In this document: positions 1 to 5,915 of the stretch, in pieces
How positions within the stretch are numbered: position 1 is the stretch's first letter
How the letters are laid out: each line of letters opens with the position of its first letter
From: Natronomonas sp.
GTDB taxonomy: Archaea > Halobacteriota > Halobacteria > Halobacteriales > Haloarculaceae
Length of the DNA: 9,224 nt
Assembly: GCA_007135435.1 (NCBI GenBank)
Contig: SLIW01000249.1
Location: 1 to 9,224 of the forward strand
Direction of reading: 5' to 3'
Translations under genes and position numbers: made by a program
The notes under the pieces: generated by a model
The model's input: only the letters and a program-made list of their open reading frames with translations
The model's database searches: none
Told to the model about the DNA's origin: nothing

Positions 1-185
1 ACGGTCCGGAAGTGGACGCCCTCGCCCACGGGATCGACCTCCAGCAGCGCGTATCCCTCGGCGATCACGTCGACGATCGCGGTGTCATGGTCGTCCAGTT
101 CGTCGTCGGCGACGGCGACGCCCGAACATTGCAGGGTTACGAGCACCGCGAGCGCGAGGACGCAGACGAGTACGGTCGATCGCAT
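1..185 (-). CDS. Exported protein, N-terminal part only (cut by window edge)
   Basis: Reading leftwards from the ATG at 183-185 gives 61 residues with no stop before the window edge. The N-terminus is a clear export signal: MRSTV, then a hydrophobic stretch (about residues 4-18) and a small-residue end VAVA at 23-26, immediately followed by an acidic mature segment (DDELDD). This fits Sec-type signal peptidase cleavage after A26. C20 lies in TLQC, which is a poor lipobox, so a lipoprotein is possible but less likely. A GGAGG lies almost against the ATG, too close to be an ideal ribosome site. The mature part seen is too short to assign a family. It is on the same strand as the small gene at 353-619 but 167 bases downstream of it, so cotranscription is uncertain. 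Confidence 0.7.
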   Translation of the reverse strand, partial: MRSTVLVCVLALAVLVTLQCSGVAVADDELDDHDTAIVDVIAEGYALLEVDPVGEGVHFRT

Positions 186-352
186 CCCTCCACGGTGGGC
201 GCGTTCTCCTACATGAACCCCTGGACGACGACCGGGGGGACTCGGCCGGTGGACTGACCCTACACCGGGAGGCGGACGGACGGACGGCGTAGCCGTGTCG
301 GTGAGGAGCGGAGACGCCGCCGACCGAGGTACCCGGTGACGGTTGGCGTCGA

Positions 353-619
353 TCAGGGCTCCTCGACCCGCTCGACGTCCGCGACCACGCCGGCAGTCTC
401 CCAGCCGTCGTCGGTCTCCCGTCCGGCGACGAGCGGGTCGTCCTCGCCGTCGGTGACGAGGCGGTATGTGCGCCCGTCGTCGCCGACGCCCTCCGCCTGG
501 AACGACTCCTGGAAGAACTCCGCCGACTGCATCTCGAGGACGACCGTCGACCCGTCCTCGAAGGTCAGCCGCACGTCCCGGGGCGTGATGTTGTGGACGC
601 GTTTGGCGAGGGTGTGCAT
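353..619 (-). CDS. Small acidic protein of unknown function (88 aa)
   Basis: The start at 617-619 begins MHTLAKRVHNITPRDVRLTF. It is preferred over the upstream in-frame TTG at 644-646 because a GGAGGG sequence sits seven bases before the ATG. The protein looks beta-rich: alternating strands around DVRLTFEDG, STVVLEM and TYRLV, a FFQESF segment near the middle, and an acidic C-terminus ending in VEEP. No signal peptide, membrane helix, cysteine pair or catalytic motif is visible. It resembles the many short conserved cytoplasmic proteins of haloarchaea, but I cannot assign a function. It is divergent from the phosphatase gene starting at 685, so the 65 bases between them must carry both promoters. 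Codon use has high third-position GC, as expected for a real gene here. Confidence 0.75.
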   Translation of the reverse strand: MHTLAKRVHNITPRDVRLTFEDGSTVVLEMQSAEFFQESFQAEGVGDDGRTYRLVTDGEDDPLVAGRETDDGWETAGVVADVERVEEP

Positions 620-625
620 GGCCGC

Positions 626-643
626 CCCTCCGAAACGGGAGGG
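626..643 (-). promoter_or_regulatory. Hairpin covering the ribosome-binding site of the 353-619 gene
   Basis: The sequence CCCTCC (626-631), a six-base loop and GGAGGG (638-643) form a perfect 6-bp stem. On the minus strand the 3' arm is GGAGGG, which is the only Shine-Dalgarno-like sequence before the ATG at 619. If the transcript starts upstream of 643 the stem would mask that site. If the gene is leaderless the dyad could instead be a DNA site between the divergent genes. Confidence 0.4.
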
Positions 644-684
644 CAAATCGGTGCCGCTTTCCCGGGGGGTTCCGAACCGGGGGT

Positions 685-1494
685 ATGCGCGAACGCGCCG
701 AGGACCCCGAGCGGACGGCTTGCGCCCTGCGAGCGGCCGAGGCAGGCGCCGAGGTCGCCGCCGCCTCGTTCCGGGGGGACGTGGCCATCGAGACGAAGGC
801 AGAGAAGACGGACGTGGTGACCCAGATCGACCGCGACGCCCAGGAGCGGATCGTCTCGGTGATCCGCGAGGCCTACCCCGACGACGTGGTCGTCGGCGAG
901 GAGGACGAGGAGGCGGGGACCGTCCCCGACGATGGCCCGTCCTGGATCGTCGACCCCATCGACGGGACGAACAACTACGTCCGGGGGAGTCGCCTGTGGA
1001 CGACGAGCGTGGCCGCGACGGTCGACGGCGAGGCGGTCGCCGGCGCGACGGTCTGCCCCGCGCTCGGCGACACCTACCTGTTCGACGGCGAGGACGCGAC
1101 GCTGAACGGCGAGCCGATGTCGGTGAGCGAGCGGACCGACCCGGAGACCTTCACGGTCGCACTGGCGATCTGGTGGGGCTTCGACCGGCGCGACGAGTAC
1201 CTCGCCTCGTGTCGAGGCGTCATCGATCGGTTCGGCGACATGCGCCGGACCGGCTCCACCCAGCTCGAGCTCGCCATGTGCGCGGCGGGCGCCGTCGAGG
1301 GGGTCGTCACCAACGTCGAGGCCAACCCCTGGGACACCGTCGTGGGAATGGCGCTGGTCGAGGCAGCGGGCGGGCAGGTCACCGACATCGAGGGCGACCC
1401 CTGGCGCCACGACAGCCGCGGCATCGTGGCGTCGAACGGCGAGGCCCACGACGCCGTCCTCGCGGCCGCCCGAGAGGGGGAGCTCGCCCGGTAG
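685..1494 (+). CDS. Inositol monophosphatase / fructose-1,6-bisphosphatase family phosphatase
   Basis: This 269-residue protein has the full length and motifs of the Mg2+-dependent, Li+-sensitive IMPase superfamily. In order: TDVVTQID at 42-49; the metal-binding GEE at 71-73; the signature WIVDPIDGTNNY at 87-98 with ligands D90 and D93 (DPIDGT); and the C-terminal PWDTVVGMALVEAAGG at 215-230, where D217 is the last metal ligand. All catalytic residues are present, so it should be active. Archaeal members hydrolyse myo-inositol-1-phosphate and often fructose-1,6-bisphosphate; the motifs do not decide between them, and other substrates such as PAP are possible. It is cytoplasmic, with no signal peptide. 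The start follows a short GGTTCCGAACC dyad and no good TATA box is visible. It is divergent from the 353-619 gene and followed by a long repeat-bearing gap, so it is probably monocistronic. Confidence 0.93.
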   Translation: MRERAEDPERTACALRAAEAGAEVAAASFRGDVAIETKAEKTDVVTQIDRDAQERIVSVIREAYPDDVVVGEEDEEAGTVPDDGPSWIVDPIDGTNNYVRGSRLWTTSVAATVDGEAVAGATVCPALGDTYLFDGEDATLNGEPMSVSERTDPETFTVALAIWWGFDRRDEYLASCRGVIDRFGDMRRTGSTQLELAMCAAGAVEGVVTNVEANPWDTVVGMALVEAAGGQVTDIEGDPWRHDSRGIVASNGEAHDAVLAAAREGELAR

Positions 1495-1852
1495 ACCCTG
1501 GCCGACGGAATCGGTGGGCATCTGGCCGACTGATTCGGTGGGCATCCTCGACCGTTCCGCTGAGCATCTGGCCGACTGATTCGGTGAGCATCCCCGACCG
1601 TTCCGGTGAGCATCCCCGACCGTTCCGGTGAACATCCCCGACAGTTCCGCTGATCACGACGGACAGGGTCGGAGTCGGTGGACCAGGTGGCCGTCTCCCG
1701 TGGCCGCCGGGGGACTACACAACTCGAGTGACGACGGCGAAGCGACCGTCATCGACAGCCCGGCCGACACCCGCTGGGGGTCTTCAGCCACCCGTGTACG
1801 ACCCGCACCCGGGACCGGAAGCGTGAAACCGTATCGGGTCCGCCTCACCGGT
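1495..1852. other. 358-base gap: tandem repeat plus promoter region of the DUF63 gene
   Basis: The first 160 bases are the 22/24-bp tandem array described separately. The rest (about 1657-1852) has no convincing gene: the frame of the next gene stays open back to 1628, but its composition there is unlike haloarchaeal protein and there is a well-placed ATG at 1853. A weak AT-containing patch, TGAAACCGTA near 1824-1833, lies at the right distance to be the promoter of the downstream gene. Confidence 0.6.
1499..1656. repeat. Mosaic tandem repeat of 24-bp and 22-bp units (seven copies)
   Basis: Seven units each end in a CATC-like tetranucleotide: 1499-1522, 1523-1546, 1547-1568, 1569-1592, 1593-1614, 1615-1636 and a partial 1637-1656. 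Two types alternate. Type A (24 bp) begins TGGCCGAC and has GATTCGGTG in the middle; type B (22 bp) begins CCCGACCG and has TTCCGGTG. The order is A A B A B B B. Copies within a type differ by one to a few bases. There are no unique spacers, so this is not a CRISPR array. Because B units are 22 bp, any reading frame would shift from unit to unit, so coding is unlikely. It starts five bases after the phosphatase stop codon. Confidence 0.93.
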
Positions 1853-3007
1853 ATGGAGTGGTTCGAGGAGATGGAGTGGTCCGAGGACGTCGACCTCGCC
1901 CGCGCGTGGGTCGCCACGTTCGTCGGCGGGATCGTCGTCATCGCCGCCGCCGCGGTCGCCTTCCCGGGCCGGGTCTACGACGGCTTCCTGTGGCGGTACT
2001 TCTGGGGGCCGGTCGACGCGGACGCCCACGGGGCCGCGTGTGCGGTCCGCGCCGACGGCACGACCGAACGACTCGCCAGCCGGAGCGAGTGCGCGGAGGC
2101 GGCCGCGGTCGGGGTGGTCGCCGAACCCGGCTACACGACGGTATCGACGATCAGCTACGCGCTCGTCCTGGTCTTCATGCTGCTGGGCGTCCTCATCCTC
2201 CTCCGCCGGCTGAACGTGCAGATGACCCCCCGGTTCTTCTTCGCGCTGTTCCCGTTCATGCTGCTCGGGGGTTCCCTCCGCGTCGTGGAGGACGTCAACG
2301 CGACGTTCCTCCGGGCGGACCTCGGGATGCTCATCTCCTACCCGGCGGTGGCGCTCATCATCAGCCCGTTCATCTACTTCGTGATGTTCGCGTTCACGCT
2401 CGCGGCGCTGGTCGGCGCCATCTACCTCGCCCGCCGAGACGCGGTCGAGGAGTACGAGCCGCTCCTCGCCGGCGTCGGTACGGTCGGGCTCGTGGGCGTC
2501 GTGGGCTTCCTGCTCTACATGGCGGCGTCCACTGACGTCGTCGGCTTCTTCCCGGTCGTGCTCGTCGTCACGCTCGTCGGAGCGACCCTGCTGACCGCGG
2601 CGTTCTGGTGGCTCTCGGAGCGATACGCCCCCGAGATCAACGAGGGGACCGGCCTCATGGGCGCGCTCGTCGTCTGGGGACACACCCTCGACGGCGTCGC
2701 GAACGTCCTGAGCCTCGACTGGGGCCCACAGCTCGTCGGGGTATCCTACGGCTCGAAGCACGTGATCAACGAGGCCACGGTCCGCTACACGAGCATGATC
2801 CAGCCGGAGTGGCTCTCGGAGACCATCGGCACCGCCTGGCCCTTCCTGTTCATCAAGCTCTTCGCGGCGATCGTGGTGGTCTGGATCTTCAACCGGGAGA
2901 TCTTCGAGGAGAGCCCCCGGTACGCCTACCTGCTCCTCATCGCCATCCTCGCGGTCGGGCTCGGCCCGGGCACCCGCGACATGCTCCGGGCCACGCTCGG
3001 GATCTGA
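1853..3007 (+). CDS. DUF63-family multi-pass membrane protein
   Basis: The 384-residue product starts MEWFEEMEW and has about nine to ten hydrophobic segments (roughly 17-38, 98-118, 128-147, 160-193 as two, 205-224, 228-252, 268-288, 328-346 and 356-372), so it is an integral membrane protein. Conserved-looking polar motifs sit in or near the later helices: GHTLDG at 276-281, KHVINE at 302-307 and the near-terminal GPGTRD at 371-376. This pattern matches the archaeal DUF63 family, for which I know no established function. A loop between the first two helices (about 50-97) contains two cysteines, C63 and C80, that could pair if exposed outside. The ATG at 1853 is chosen because the upstream in-frame sequence does not look coding and a weak promoter patch lies about 25-29 bases before it. 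The gene stands alone between two intergenic regions. Buried histidine, aspartate and arginine residues hint at transport or catalysis, but that is inference. Confidence 0.85.
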   Translation: MEWFEEMEWSEDVDLARAWVATFVGGIVVIAAAAVAFPGRVYDGFLWRYFWGPVDADAHGAACAVRADGTTERLASRSECAEAAAVGVVAEPGYTTVSTISYALVLVFMLLGVLILLRRLNVQMTPRFFFALFPFMLLGGSLRVVEDVNATFLRADLGMLISYPAVALIISPFIYFVMFAFTLAALVGAIYLARRDAVEEYEPLLAGVGTVGLVGVVGFLLYMAASTDVVGFFPVVLVVTLVGATLLTAAFWWLSERYAPEINEGTGLMGALVVWGHTLDGVANVLSLDWGPQLVGVSYGSKHVINEATVRYTSMIQPEWLSETIGTAWPFLFIKLFAAIVVVWIFNREIFEESPRYAYLLLIAILAVGLGPGTRDMLRATLGI

Positions 3008-3145
3008 GGGGCTGGTCGGGGCCACTTCGGGTCCCGCACCTGGGAGCGATCGGTCCGAGAGCCGTCGCAGCCGAAAGGCTCGAATGGGGAGCGGAAACGA
3101 GCGCACGCGGATTGAACGACGGTAACCGTGCCGACGTTGCGGCCC

Positions 3146-3160
3146 ACAGTCGTAAACTGT
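3146..3160. promoter_or_regulatory. 15-bp inverted repeat upstream of the MTH865-family promoter
   Basis: ACAGT, five bases, then ACTGT form a perfect 5-bp dyad. It ends about 30 bases before the TATA element at 3191-3198, a position where archaeal activators often bind. Short dyads arise by chance, so this is only a candidate site. Confidence 0.25.
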
Positions 3161-3189
3161 AGGCTCTCTCATGCTTTCCACCGCCGAAT

Positions 3190-3199
3190 GATTTTTTAC
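3190..3199 (+). promoter_or_regulatory. TATA element of the MTH865-family gene
   Basis: ATTTTTTAC is one of the most AT-rich runs in the window, preceded by the purine-rich CGAATG (BRE-like). Its centre is about 31 bases before the ATG at 3227, which predicts a leaderless or nearly leaderless transcript. Confidence 0.7.
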
Positions 3200-3226
3200 C
3201 TCCGTGGGACACGTTCCACCCGTACC

Positions 3227-3478
3227 ATGGTCGACAAGGACGATCTCCGCCAGCAGTTCACCGAAGCGTTCGAGGGCGCCGACTACCCGATCAACAGCCC
3301 GATGGACCTCGTGCCGGCCCTCCCGCAGGGCCCAGGGACGAAGTTCGAGTCCGGCGACTTCTCGATGACCGCCATGGAGCTCAACACGAAGCTCGGAGGG
3401 GGCGACTTCCCCTACGAGACCGTGGACGACTTCGTCGACGACGTCATGGAGCAGCTCGAGGAGCAGGACCTTATCTAG
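3227..3478 (+). CDS. MTH865-like family small protein
   Basis: The 83-residue acidic product starts MVDKDDLRQQF. It matches the layout of the archaeal MTH865 family: an N-terminal helix, then ADYPINSPMDL (18-28), LPQGPGT (32-38), an ESGDFSMTAMEL segment (41-52), GGGDFPYETVDDF (57-69) and a final acidic helix. The family prototype from Methanothermobacter has an EF-hand-like helical fold without a known function. No membrane segment or cysteine is present. The start is fixed by a strong TATA element about 31 bases upstream. The stop codon TAG lies inside a short CTAG-containing dyad. The gene has its own promoter and long gaps on both sides, so it is probably transcribed alone. High aspartate/glutamate content is typical of a salt-in cytoplasm. 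Confidence 0.85.
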   Translation: MVDKDDLRQQFTEAFEGADYPINSPMDLVPALPQGPGTKFESGDFSMTAMELNTKLGGGDFPYETVDDFVDDVMEQLEEQDLI

Positions 3479-3487
3479 ATAGCTAGA
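3474..3487. repeat. CTAG-containing inverted repeat at the stop codon
   Basis: TCTAG, four bases, CTAGA form a 14-base dyad that includes the TAG stop codon of the preceding gene. Two CTAG tetramers occur here within 12 bases; by eye I find only two others in the whole window (7562 and 8269). It might help end transcription, but the stem is short and no T-tract follows. Confidence 0.4.
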
Positions 3488-3670
3488 ACGAATCGGCTCC
3501 CACCGGGAACTGGTCTCGGGAAGAGCGATCCGCGCTCCGACCCGGAACGAGCGTTCTGGGCGCTCGGTAGGATAGAGACCTGGATGCTCCCTCCCGACGG
3601 ACCGTGAACGGGTGACTACCAACGTCGGGAGAGTCCCGCATCAGAGACGTGTGGGGTTGGACCGCCACCT

Positions 3671-3746
3671 GGATCGACGGTGACGCGAACTGACAGAGAC
3701 TGGACTCTGGATCGACGGTGACGTGAACCGACAGAGACAGGACTGT
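3671..3746. repeat. Direct duplication of a 38-bp unit
   Basis: Unit 1 is 3671-3708 and unit 2 is 3709-3746, head to tail with no spacer. Both begin GGATCGACGGTGACG. They differ at four positions (34 of 38 identical). The second copy ends about 35 bases before the TATA element of the 3813 gene, so the repeat occupies the region where regulators could bind. Confidence 0.9.
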
Positions 3747-3780
3747 ATCACCTCCGGTGCTGGTCCAGTCACCGAACCCA

Positions 3781-3789
3781 CATTTATGC
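3781..3789 (+). promoter_or_regulatory. TATA element of the 3813-4508 gene
   Basis: CATTTATGC centred near 3785 lies about 28 bases before the ATG at 3813. It supports that ATG over the in-frame upstream codons, which would place the promoter inside the gene. Confidence 0.65.
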
Positions 3790-3812
3790 GCGAGGGTCCC
3801 GACCGGACCGGT

Positions 3813-4508
3813 ATGCCCACCAAGGGCTCCGGCCCGGGCAGGTTCGCGGCCGTCGACGAGTTCGACGGCGGGGTCGGGTGGATCGCCCACCCGGAGGAGA
3901 CGATGCAGCGGACCTCCCACGCCCTCGTCGAGGACGGCGAGGTGTGGCTCGTCGACCCGGTCGACACGACGGACCTGGACGACGAGCTCGCGGAACTCGG
4001 GACGGTCGTCGGTGTCGCGGTCCTTTTCAACTACCACCGCCGCGACGCCGCCGCGATCGCCCGCCGTCACGACGTCCCCGTGTCACTGCCAGACGGGATG
4101 ACGGCACTCGAGGACGAGGACGTCGACGCGGCGGTCGAGCGGATCGAGGAACGCCTCGGTGAGACTGGCTACTACCTCCGGGAGGTCGTCGGGACGCGGC
4201 TCTGGCAGGAGTGGGCGCTGTTCGACGGCGAGACGCTCGTCGTCCCTGAGTCGATCGGCGCCGCAGATTACTTCCTGGCACCCGGCGAGCGCGTCGGTGT
4301 CGCACCGCTGCGCCGGCTCCGACCACCTCGATCCACCCTGGGGGGCCTCGCTCCGGAGCGACTCCGCTGCGGCCACGGCGCGGGGATCGCCGCTGGCGTC
4401 GAAGCCGAGCTCCAGCGGGCGCTCCGAGAGGCACGACGGACCGCCCCGCGACTCTACCTCCGACACGCGCCGACGCTCGTGCGGAACCTCTCGGCTGCGT
4501 TGCGGTGA
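3813..4508 (+). CDS. Probable metallo-beta-lactamase-fold-like protein lacking the zinc motif
   Basis: The 231-residue product starts MPTKGSGPGRF, supported by the TATA element 28 bases upstream. Several features follow the layout of the metallo-beta-lactamase fold: an early beta segment with SHALVEDGEVWLVDPVD (35-51, ending in the typical D-P-x-D turn), then LFNYHRRDAAAIARRHDVPV (71-90) where the zinc motif THxHxDH would lie, and a late CGHGAG (186-191) like the GHG that ends such domains. The zinc signature is degenerate: only H75 and D78 remain, in NYHRRD. Hydrolase activity is therefore doubtful, and the protein may bind a ligand or be structural. I recall similar haloarchaeal proteins with an RHKRD-type sequence there, but could not check. 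It is cytoplasmic, with no signal peptide. The TGA stop falls inside the first unit of a 25-bp tandem array. The family call is moderate; that it is a real gene is well supported. Confidence 0.7.
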   Translation: MPTKGSGPGRFAAVDEFDGGVGWIAHPEETMQRTSHALVEDGEVWLVDPVDTTDLDDELAELGTVVGVAVLFNYHRRDAAAIARRHDVPVSLPDGMTALEDEDVDAAVERIEERLGETGYYLREVVGTRLWQEWALFDGETLVVPESIGAADYFLAPGERVGVAPLRRLRPPRSTLGGLAPERLRCGHGAGIAAGVEAELQRALREARRTAPRLYLRHAPTLVRNLSAALR

Positions 4509-4591
4509 CCACCATCCGGTGGCGCTCCAGTGACCACCATCCGGTGGCGCTCCAGTGACCACCATCCGGTGGCGCTCCAGTGACCACCATC
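4505..4591. repeat. 25-bp tandem repeat, 3.5 identical copies
   Basis: Units lie at 4505-4529, 4530-4554, 4555-4579 and a partial 4580-4591, each beginning GTGACCACCATC. The complete copies look identical. Every full unit contains CCACC-ATCC-GGTGG, a 5-bp stem with a four-base loop, so a transcript would carry three successive small hairpins. The stop codon of the preceding gene (4506-4508) lies within unit 1. There are no spacers, so it is not a CRISPR array. Confidence 0.95.
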
Positions 4592-4707
4592 TCGAGAGCT
4601 CGGACCTCGCCTGGCCTGACGAACGGACGGTCAGCTCCGCACGGTGATCTCGGTACTTCGTCTCACGTCACGTCGTCCCCGTGCATCGCTCCGACCGGAC
4701 AGCACAA

Positions 4708-4717
4708 GCTACATACT
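4708..4717 (+). promoter_or_regulatory. TATA element of the thioredoxin reductase gene
   Basis: GCTACATACT lies about 27 bases before the ATG at 4740 and predicts a leaderless message. This separates the gene from the upstream one despite the shared strand. Confidence 0.6.
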
Positions 4718-4739
4718 TCGGGGCCGGCTACCTCTCGAC

Positions 4740-5786
4740 ATGTCCGAGGACGCCGAACATCGCCGACTCATCGTCGCGGGCTCCGGGATCGCCGGGCTGA
4801 CGGCCGCCATCTACGCGGCCCGGTCGAACAACGACCCTCTCGTGCTCGAGGGGCCGGAGCCGGGCGGCCAGCTGACCCTGACCACGGACGTCGCCAACTA
4901 CCCCGGGTTCCCCGAGGGGATCGGCGGCCCCGAGCTCATCGGGGAGATGAAGGCCCAGGCGGAGCGGTTCGGCACCGAGATCGACCACGGCGTCGTCGTC
5001 GACATCGAGCCGGGACGGCCCCACCGGGTCGAGCTGCGCGACGGCACGGTCTACACCGCCGACGCCTTCATCGCCGCCTCGGGCGCCTCCGCGAAGACCC
5101 TCGGCGTCCCGGGCGAGGACGAGTTGATGGGCTACGGCGTCTCCACCTGCGCCACCTGCGACGGCGCGTTCTTCCGCGGCGAGGACATGCTCGTCGTCGG
5201 GGGCGGCGACGCGGCCTGCGAGGAGTCCGCCTTCCTCACCAAGTTCGCGGACACCGTCTACCTGGCCCACCGCCGCGAGAACTTCCGCGCGGAGGACTAC
5301 TGGGTCGACCGGATCCGCGAGCTCGAAGAGGAGGGGGCCGTGGAGGTGCTGACCAACACCGAGCTCCTGGAGATTCACGGCAGCCCGGAGGGTGGCATCG
5401 AGGGGGTGACCCTCGCGCGGAACCCGGAGGGCTATCCATCGGAGAAGCTCGACGACCCGGCTACCGAGGAGTTCGAGCAGGCGGTCGGTGCCGTGTTCAT
5501 CGCCATCGGGCACACGCCGAACACGGGCTACCTGGAGGGAACCGGCGTCGAGATGGACCCGACCGGGTACATAGAGACCCACGGTGGCGACGGGGGCGGT
5601 CAGACCAGGACGGACGTCCCAGGCATCTTCGGCGCGGGCGACGTCGTCGACCACCACTACCAGCAGGCGGTGACCGCCGGCGGCATGGGCTGCAAGGCGG
5701 CCATCGACGCCGACGACTACCTCGACGAGCTGGATCGGTCCGGTGAGCAGGCGATGGACCCCGCCACGGCCGACGCCGACGACTGA
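4740..5786 (+). CDS. trxB: Thioredoxin reductase (NADPH-type, low-molecular-weight class)
   Basis: The 348-residue flavoprotein passes electrons from NADPH through FAD to its redox disulfide and on to thioredoxin, in the cytoplasm. Motifs in order: FAD-binding GSGIAG at 14-19; PGGQLTLTTDVANYPGF at 41-57; the redox-active CATC at 137-140 within STCATCDGAFF; the nucleotide-binding GGGDAA at 154-159; HRRENFR at 177-183, whose HRRxxxR arginines usually select the 2'-phosphate of NADPH; and the C-terminal FAD motif GIFGAGD at 295-301 followed by YQQAVTAGGMGCKAA. Length is slightly above the bacterial norm because of an acidic tail after about residue 331. The start is set by the TATA element about 27 bases upstream; the in-frame extension to 4644 does not look coding. 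No thioredoxin gene lies nearby. It is convergent with the membrane protein gene ending at 5916. A ferredoxin- or F420-linked variant is less likely given the intact HRRxxxR. Confidence 0.95.
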   Translation: MSEDAEHRRLIVAGSGIAGLTAAIYAARSNNDPLVLEGPEPGGQLTLTTDVANYPGFPEGIGGPELIGEMKAQAERFGTEIDHGVVVDIEPGRPHRVELRDGTVYTADAFIAASGASAKTLGVPGEDELMGYGVSTCATCDGAFFRGEDMLVVGGGDAACEESAFLTKFADTVYLAHRRENFRAEDYWVDRIRELEEEGAVEVLTNTELLEIHGSPEGGIEGVTLARNPEGYPSEKLDDPATEEFEQAVGAVFIAIGHTPNTGYLEGTGVEMDPTGYIETHGGDGGGQTRTDVPGIFGAGDVVDHHYQQAVTAGGMGCKAAIDADDYLDELDRSGEQAMDPATADADD

Positions 5787-5851
5787 GGACCCCAGTCTCT
5801 TCCTGTCTGAGTACCCATCCGTCGAGGCAACCGACGGTACCACCGGCCGGT

Positions 5852-5896
5852 TCGACCGACCGGCTGACCGACCGGCTGACCGACCGGCCGACCGAC
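5852..5896. repeat. 12-bp tandem repeat between convergent genes
   Basis: Units at 5852-5863, 5864-5875, 5876-5887 and a partial 5888-5896 follow the pattern nTGACCGACCGG with small changes at the first two bases. A 4-bp GACC/GACC substructure is visible inside each unit. It lies in the 129-base gap between the ends of the thioredoxin reductase gene and the 5916-7028 gene. Confidence 0.88.
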
Positions 5897-5915
5897 ACGC
5901 TTCGCCCGGAGACCA

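Larger units (their letters stand above)
3479..3812. other. 334-base gap: duplication and promoter of the next gene
   Basis: No gene is supported here. It holds a small dyad GAACG-AG-CGTTC near 3546-3557, a 38-bp direct duplication (3671-3746) and the promoter at 3781-3789. A weak degenerate relative of the duplication may lie around 3579-3607, where TGGAT, CGACGG and GTGAAC recur in the same order. Confidence 0.6.

Noticed and set aside
668..678. GGTTC-C-GAACC dyad just before the phosphatase start
   Set aside because: An 11-base dyad in GC-rich DNA is expected by chance, and no promoter element nearby supports an operator.
336..1631. Long overlapping open frames on both strands across the phosphatase gene
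   Set aside because: They are arginine- and glycine-rich with no motif, and the 685-1494 frame has every catalytic motif of its family.
1499..1656. CRISPR array
   Set aside because: The units are contiguous without unique spacers and no cas gene is present; the same holds for the arrays at 4505-4591 and 5852-5896.
1628..1852. N-terminal extension of the DUF63 protein
   Set aside because: The frame is open but runs out of the repeat, has a non-acidic atypical composition and would swallow the likely promoter.
3119..3129. ACGGT-A-ACCGT dyad in the gap after the DUF63 gene
   Set aside because: It is short and isolated, with no T-tract or promoter relation.
1784..3622. A 612-codon open frame on the minus strand, opposite the DUF63 and MTH865 genes
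   Set aside because: It is the mirror of real genes in GC-rich DNA: its composition (R, E, D, H-rich without domains) is typical of an antisense shadow, while the plus strand gives recognisable families.
3479..3812. tRNA or other structured RNA gene in the gaps
   Set aside because: No T-loop-like GTTCRAATC motif or cloverleaf-type pairing was seen here or in the other gaps.
4580..5746. A 388-codon open frame overlapping thioredoxin reductase
   Set aside because: It is almost entirely Arg/Gly/Pro in the second half and lies out of frame with a complete, motif-bearing enzyme.
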